DNA from: Fratercula arctica
Taxonomy: Eukaryota > Chordata > Aves > Charadriiformes > Alcidae
Length of the DNA: 64,000 nucleotides
NCBI GenBank assembly: GCA_947846985.1
Contig: CANTUZ010000002.1
Coordinates: 156,607,889-156,671,888, forward strand
Direction: 5' to 3'
How positions within the stretch are numbered: position 1 is the stretch's first letter; every line of letters starts with the position of its first letter. A model generated the notes under the pieces. The model saw nothing but the letters and a program-made list of their open reading frames with translations, was not told the DNA's origin and searched no databases. Shown here piece after piece: positions 59,001 through 64,000 of this stretch. A program made the position numbers and the translations under genes.

Positions 59001-62000
59001 CACCCCTCAAAGCCAACCCAACAAAAACAGTCCTGTTCCAAGGAACACCACAAGCCGAAAACAGTTGAGTTGTGAATTACAGGAAACCCCGAATCCTATC
59101 TAGGATTAGTTAGCAGCAAAACAGGCCTGCAGCAGGATCTGGCATCAGGCGTATCCCTGGCCTGAGCAAAGGCTGGCCACTGATAGAGGATTTGAGATAG
59201 TGTCAGATTTTTTCTTAGGGTGAGCCTGCCCTCTCCATGCGGTAGGTCAGCAGTGTAACTCCTCAACATCAGGAGGAAAAGGCATTTAAAAATAACTGTA
59301 TATTACCATTTTCACTGGTCGTGAATCTCTCAATCTCCCTCTTTCACTGATCTCTCAATAAAGAGAGATACAGTAAAAGTTCCCAGCAGAAACATGACTG
59401 AACTTGTTTCACCGTTTGCTTGCTACTACACTCATTCCATTTTAGTTCACCAGTAAGGAGCTGAAGATTGCACCCATGCTCTGAACGCCGAGTATCCACC
59501 AAAGCCTTTGCACAACGTTTTGCTGTTTGGAAGTATATTTTATCAAGTTTTTGGAAAATAAGAGTGTCCTGGATCGTGTCCACATAAAAGGCGGGACGAC
59601 AAACCCATGGCTGATAGACCAGCCGTCTGTTCATCTGACCCTACTGCTGAGGGACAGGCGAGCAGAGGAACAGTACAGGCTGGTCTGCACTTCCACTCTG
59701 CCGATGGCTTTTTTTCAAACCTTTCAAAATACCTCAAGATAAACTTTGCCACCTCTAGTCAAATTCATTATGGGTATGTGAAATACTGAGCCTTTCAAGT
59801 CTCGCCCTTAGTATTTTAAAACGGAGGAGCTGAGAAATTCCCTGTTGTTAACCTTGACAAGAAGCCCCTACTCTCATTTATCCCACTAAAATACTCTTAC
59901 CCTGAAGGAACTGCCTTTACACATCAGAACTGGATTCTCACGGTGTTATCTGTACTGCAGCACATCGCTCTGGTTCTGCTTTTTTTAGTTAATCTACCTG
60001 ATTTTAAATGAGGGGAATGTTTATTTGCAAAAAAACACATCTTATGTTATTACCTTCAGAAGTGTGGTCCTTGTTGGGTCCAGCTTTGAGTTGCATTCAA
60101 CCTGTATTAAACAACAGCAGCATAAGGCATTATACACAAGATTTCAATTACGAACTGCTGGATGAAAACAGATTAAATATCTTGTTTTCTGCCTTAATCC
60201 AGACTAAATTGGGTATTTCAGGTTCTGAATGAAGACTCTATGTATACATATATGTATCTCTTTGAACTCAAGTAGGTCAGTTCACATTTCTGACTGTATT
60301 CTTTTCCATGTACATGGGGATTTCAGATTTTTTTTATCTGTTTCTGGGACTCCAGTGGCAACAAGTGTTGTTTATCTTGCGATGTGGGGTCATCTGGTAG
60401 CGACCCAAGTGGTGAGCAGCCATATGGCCACCGGCCAGCAGACTAGGCATGCCCGTTAAGGCACAACATTTGAAGTCACCCAGTCATCTGGGGTGCGTTA
60501 TAATGGTCAAAAAGAAGCTCTTCGCTCCCATAGTGACCCAGGGCAAAGCTCCAACACCACAGAACAAGCTAAAATACCAGCAGCAGATTCCTCTCTAAAG
60601 GAAAATATTTGCGGTTCACTGGAACTACTGTGGCGATTGTTCCTAAGGCAGTAGCTATTAAATAATGGTGCACAGAAAGAGGGGACAAACAGTGAGGAAC
60701 TAATGGCAGCTCTCCCGCGGTCTGGAAGAGGAGAGCCAGCTGAGCTGGATCGATGGCCAGCGAGGTTGCTGCCCGGGCGTGAGCTCTGCCGGCCTCGCAT
60801 AGCTTCTTGGCTCGCCTGCCCGTCAGCACGGGGGCAAAGCACGGCTCGATATACGCACCACGGCATCCACCGCCGGGGAACTGTCGCCAACCACCAGGAG
60901 GACGGGGCATCTGCAGGGAAGCACACAAAAGCAATATTATCCCTGTGATCCGGCCCAGACTTGCCCTAAGCTGCATTCTGTGTTGCTGGAAGGATGAGAC
61001 AGTTAAGTGTGTGAAAACGATTTGTTTTGTATTCCAGACACCTTAAATACATGTCAAATCCACTGTATTAACTGCAGATCTACTGACATGCTCTGACACC
61101 TTGCCTGAAAACCCGTCTTCTTCCCCACCTTGTAGCAATCATCCCTTCTGAGTGCTCTTATTCCTTGTTTTATAAGAAATTGAATGCAGGCACCAGCACC
61201 AAAGTCTCACCCCCACCCCCCTGAGCTCCAACTTTTGGGCCTCTCATCCAATTTCAACCAGACTGGCAGAAGAGCAGAGTCTCAAAGTCTCCTGTGTGTA
61301 AACATCAGCAGCTGAGCAGAGAAGGACTTGACAACTGTTCCGTTGCACAAGTTGTGGCATAAGCGAAAAGCCCTTAGCAGAAGATCTGACAGACAGTCAT
61401 TCTCACACCCGCTCCGTCTTCCTGAAGGTTTAGTTTTGTGGGGTTTTTTTAATTGGCTTTGTTTATGTTATCTTGGTTGTGTAGGCATGGCCTAAGTGCA
61501 TTCAGAGCTACAGTTTCCATTCACTAGGACATATTTCCAGGTGAAGGTACATCTACTTTTTGAGTAATTACTCTGTAAGCCCAAGTTTACAGATACACAA
61601 TGACAGGAACTACTTAGCCTTCCATTTCCGCTAATACAACTCTGAGTTTTGAAGCGGGGAAGTCCTTCTAATGGTGGCCCCTGACTTCCAGTAACCTCTT
61701 ATCTCCTACGTGAAGTTACAAGATCTTTTTCTAGCACCTAAGCACATTCAGCTACAGCTCTGCAATGCACCCACCCACAGATCACACCTCTTTGCTCACA
61801 TCATGTACAGGTGAACCAGTGGGAAATAAAATACTTACTGAAGGGTGACAACATTTATTCCAGGAACAGGGCGCTCAATCTCTAGGTCTCGTCGACTAAA
61901 AAAAAAAATGGAGAGGACAAAGGCTCTTGATACACTGAAATTTTACAGATATTTTCATATTCTTCTAGTTTAGAGAAAGCACAGGCACTCACATATGTTA

Positions 62001-64000
62001 ATTTAATCTGATACATGTTGTAGCCTCCACAACTGATGGAGAACCACTCTTAAATGACTTAAGTATCAATGTCTTAGTTCAGTCCCAGTGTACCATCTTT
62101 TCTCCCCACAAATGCACAAGGTCCTTCCCCCATAAGAAAACCACCTGTGATCCCTAAAGGCACTGTCAAGCAGAACTTTATACTGGGAGAACACAAGTAA
62201 CTCCATCACACAAGTAATACTGGCTCTAAGAGCTGGACAGTCTCTTAAAACAGTTTCCAGTTAGAAATCAGGTAAATGTATTTACCTGTTGTAAGAGTTG
62301 ACAAAGAGATGAAGGTTGGTTTGATTCATATCATTAATGATATGCTGACGGTAAGTATGGATCAGGTCATGGTTGCTGTGAATCTCTTCCTACAGTGGAG
62401 ACAGAATCGTTCAGAACAGGGGCTGTTTTCTGAAAGGATCTGAAGACATGGCACAGCAGTCGTGTATCAGACTCATCTCTACACAACAGGAGTGCACCTT
62501 TTGTGAAGGGACAACTTCTATCACCCAGTGGCGTCACCCAGAATTAACTTGCGGCTACTGATCGCAGTACCATATTTTTTGCTTTAAAACTTCGGTATGT
62601 TGTAATGTCAAGATCTCGTGATTGCAAAACATGTAGTTGTAGTGCAGATGGTTACAGTCAGACAAGTGTGAGGTTTTAAAACATCAAAAGATTCAGGGTG
62701 AGAAGCTCAATAAATGTTTCCAGGGTAAAGCAGATGTTGAAAGCTTACAAACATATGTAATGTGCAACTCAGTTTCACAATAGTAAATAACTAAGCTTCA
62801 AGGACTTCAATTGCTAACATTTTCAAACAGTTTGGTTCTAAAGTCTTTATAGATTAGTTCCTTGCTCTGCTGGAATGGAGTTTTCCATTGCATTTACTAA
62901 CAGTTTCAAGCACAGCAAGTAGCCTCAGAAAACAGTACAGCACTGTATAGGTTTGCACTGAAGAGCACCATTAGTGCTTTCCCAGAATTACAACTACATT
63001 ATGGTATAAAAAAATCTGTGGGGTATTTCTGCGCAGAACATGACGCTCTGTAAGTGTTGGCTGTCTAAACAGGGAGCTGCCCATACTACAGTTGTCATGA
63101 CTGACATGCACTTGAGTTGTTGGGACACAGCAAGCCCCATGGCAGCACACCACCTCTACAATACTGGGAACACAAGTATGAATCCTACCTCACAGTTTAA
63201 CTTTGTTGTTTAAGTGAAAGCTTCTCCCTTCCTCCCAGCCCCAGGAGATAAATACAGATTACTGAATACGTCAGAGGAATCTTTTGAACATCCTTACCTT
63301 TCCAAAAAGATGTGAAATGACCATGTCTGGTAAAGCATTTGTCCAACCTGAAATCTGAAGAGCAAGATTATCTAAATACCTCATATTAAAACAATCCTTG
63401 AACAATTGAAACCTTTCAATTACCCATAAGTAGACCAATGGATGTTTCTCTGCTGTCCTTGTACGCACAATATGCTAGACTGATGTTTTTTCCCCCCAGT
63501 CCAACTATAACACCATTAAGTGTAATCTGAGTCGTTCTCATAGGATGTCTTTACTAATAGAGTTATACAGGGAACACGCTACAGGTGGCACAGTGTACAT
63601 GGCATCGCTCCCTGCAAGAACGCCAAGCAAACCAGCCAGATGGGTGTCATTTAACCTCACTGCCCTGTCTCCTCCCTAACAACCCACACCGACCGTACTT
63701 TGCAGCTGGTACCTAAAGCTCATGTCCCAGAGCACGTGCTCTTGCTTTGGAAGGACAGAAGGATACAGGGCACCCACTGTACTGCTAAGGTCAGCAATAC
63801 TTTAGAGAGTACATCATAGATATGGAAGAATTTAATTTCAGTGAGACATTGGGTGAAATAATCGAAATGGGCCAACTGGTCCATCTCAATGTAAAGCAGT
63901 TGCTAAGTATACTTCCAGATCAAACTTAACAAAATAAACTGGTATGAAAAATTATTTAAAAAAAAAATGAGTAACTAAGCCTTGAAAGAATGTTACATCC
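54430..64000 (-). CDS. NDRG1: NDRG1, 3' half of the gene (span, partial)
   Basis: Eight coding exons are joined on the - strand: 63298-63354, 62286-62389, 61839-61895, 60859-60910, 60054-60101, 58430-58465, 57016-57067 and 56022-56287. They total 672 nt, 223 residues plus stop, and the frame is unbroken. The human 3' half as remembered has about 215 residues. The earlier exons, with the start and first part of the alpha/beta-hydrolase fold, lie beyond 64000. NDRG1 is a cytoplasmic protein of the NDR family, which has the hydrolase fold without its catalytic triad. It is induced by hypoxia, differentiation and stress and is phosphorylated by SGK1 in the C-terminal decapeptide repeats. Those repeats separate it from NDRG2, NDRG3 and NDRG4. 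It ends tail to tail with CCN4, as in human. Confidence 0.96.
54449..54454 (-). terminator. Probable NDRG1 poly-A signal
   Basis: AATAAA on the - strand (tttatt on +), with a second candidate at 54518-54523. Cleavage would fall near 54430. A + strand AATAAA at about 54462-54467 lies beside it, so either strand could end here. Confidence 0.6.
56022..56287 (-). CDS. NDRG1: NDRG1 last coding exon: decapeptide-repeat tail
   Basis: Acceptor CTTCCAG. Two bases complete an Ile codon, then PSASMTRLMRSRTASGSSV, then the repeats, then ELTPNSASNAEQSSPKSMEV and SC before TAG. Three full decapeptides (QRSRSHTGEG, TRSRSHTGEG, TRSRSHTGDG) are followed by a fourth, diverged unit (ARNRSHTDTR). Each full unit and the fourth contain RxRxxT, the SGK1 consensus. 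Human NDRG1 has three units, so this tail is about eight residues longer. The open frame from the internal Met at 56273 is not the protein start. Confidence 0.97.
56094..56213 (-). repeat. 30-bp coding minisatellite (four units) in NDRG1
   Basis: Four tandem 30-bp units encode the decapeptides: 56184-56213, 56154-56183, 56124-56153 and 56094-56123. The first three are nearly identical and CpG-containing; the fourth is diverged. Unit number is likely to vary between species. Confidence 0.92.
57016..57067 (-). CDS. NDRG1: NDRG1 exon encoding PAKLAEAFKYFVQGMGY
   Basis: A 52-bp exon with acceptor TTTTGCAG and donor GTAAGT: 17 codons plus one base. The sequence is the last helix of the hydrolase fold and is essentially the same as the human one. 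Confidence 0.96.
58430..58465 (-). CDS. NDRG1: NDRG1 micro-exon MADCGGLPQVSQ
   Basis: A 36-bp exon, 12 codons in phase 0 at both ends, with acceptor CGTTTCAG and donor GTAGGA. It corresponds to human MADCGGLPQISQ, the region that would hold the catalytic His loop in active hydrolases. Confidence 0.95.
60054..60101 (-). CDS. NDRG1: NDRG1 micro-exon VECNSKLDPTRTTLLK
   Basis: A 48-bp exon, 16 codons, phase 0 at both ends, acceptor AATACAG and donor GTAATA. It differs from human as remembered by one residue (Arg for Lys). Confidence 0.95.
60859..60910 (-). CDS. NDRG1: NDRG1 exon CPVLLVVGDSSPAVDAV
   Basis: A 52-bp exon. Its first base completes a Gln codon, then 17 codons. Acceptor CCCTGCAG, donor GTGCGT (a weaker but valid donor). 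It encodes the core strand LLVVGD with the Asp at the position of the acid in active hydrolases. It is more CpG-rich than neighbouring exons. Confidence 0.95.
61839..61895 (-). CDS. NDRG1: NDRG1 exon RRDLEIERPVPGINVVTL
   Basis: A 57-bp exon with an A/T-rich acceptor (TTTTTTTTAG) and donor GTAAGT. It completes a Ser codon, encodes 18 residues and leaves two bases of a Gln codon. Confidence 0.95.
62286..62389 (-). CDS. NDRG1: NDRG1 exon EEIHSNHDLIHTYRQHIIND and following
   Basis: A 104-bp exon: 34 codons plus two bases. Acceptor CCACTGTAG, donor GTAAAT. It encodes the cap-region helices, with HTYRQHI and NLHLFVNSYN matching human closely; the stretch after EEIHSN is the most diverged. Confidence 0.95.
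63298..63354 (-). CDS. NDRG1: NDRG1 exon ISGWTNALPDMVISHLFGK
   Basis: A 57-bp exon, 19 codons in phase 0 at both ends, acceptor TCTTCAG and donor GTAAGG. It matches human ISGWTQALPDMVVSHLFGK (remembered) at 17 of 19 positions. It is the first NDRG1 exon in the window. The preceding human exon (ending ...DWAASK) was not found up to 64000. Confidence 0.96.
63355..64000 (-). other. NDRG1 intron, partial
   Basis: The rest of the window is intron sequence upstream of the first visible NDRG1 exon. I looked for the preceding exon (GLVLINVNPCAEGW-type) and did not find it. Confidence 0.7.

Noticed and set aside
1..64000. Search for an undescribed multi-gene system
   Set aside because: The window is an ordinary vertebrate two-gene locus with repeats; nothing seen supports a novel defence, mobile or biosynthetic system.

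Overview
This is a vertebrate, almost certainly bird, genomic window. Multi-exon genes have canonical GT/AG introns. At least nine CR1 LINE 3' ends occur, with the (ATTCTATG)n-type tail and the C-terminal [17 protein letters not shown] remnant of ORF2. There is a solo endogenous-retrovirus LTR of a type common in birds, and homopolymer or microsatellite tracts are frequent. I see no operons, rRNA, tRNA or CRISPR, and no prokaryotic signals. The exact species cannot be told from the sequence.

Two genes are recognised by exon-by-exon comparison with the human proteins as I remember them. (1) CCN4 (WISP1), a secreted matricellular CCN protein, lies on the + strand in five exons: 10924-10971, 37465-37744, 41475-41732, 43477-43670 and 44173-44472. 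The exons join in frame to a 359-residue product with all 38 CCN cysteines. Exon 1 codes for only 16 residues and is recognised by its MRWLLPW start. Its promoter region holds a perfect CRE and a TCF/LEF consensus. (2) NDRG1 lies on the - strand. Its last eight coding exons (224 codons including stop) run from 63354 down to 56022, with a 3'UTR to about 54430. The upstream exons lie beyond the right edge. The two genes are tail to tail, about 10 kb apart. The same neighbours and orientations occur at human 8q24, so this is conserved synteny.

Layout: 1-10.5 kb is the 5' flank of CCN4 (a CR1 fragment, a solo LTR with a perfect 5-bp target duplication, a second CR1). 10.5-10.97 kb is the CCN4 promoter and exon 1. 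10.97-37.46 kb is a 26.5-kb intron 1 that begins with an uninterrupted (AAAGG)40 array and a GC-rich CpG island, then carries six CR1 fragments and a second LTR candidate. 37.46-44.47 kb holds the compact domain exons of CCN4 (IGFBP, VWC, TSP1, CTCK). 44.5-54.4 kb is the 3'UTR and intergenic stretch, with a TA/TG microsatellite, a 63-bp tandem duplication and one CR1. 54.4-64 kb is the 3' half of NDRG1.

The two genes do not form one pathway. CCN4 is a secreted Wnt-responsive signalling modulator; NDRG1 is a cytoplasmic, stress- and differentiation-responsive alpha/beta-hydrolase-fold protein phosphorylated by SGK1. No undescribed defence, mobile or biosynthetic system was found. The points most worth a second look are a fourth SGK1-type site in the NDRG1 tail, the shortened CCN4 signal peptide with an overlapping upstream ORF, and the array plus CpG island just inside CCN4 intron 1.
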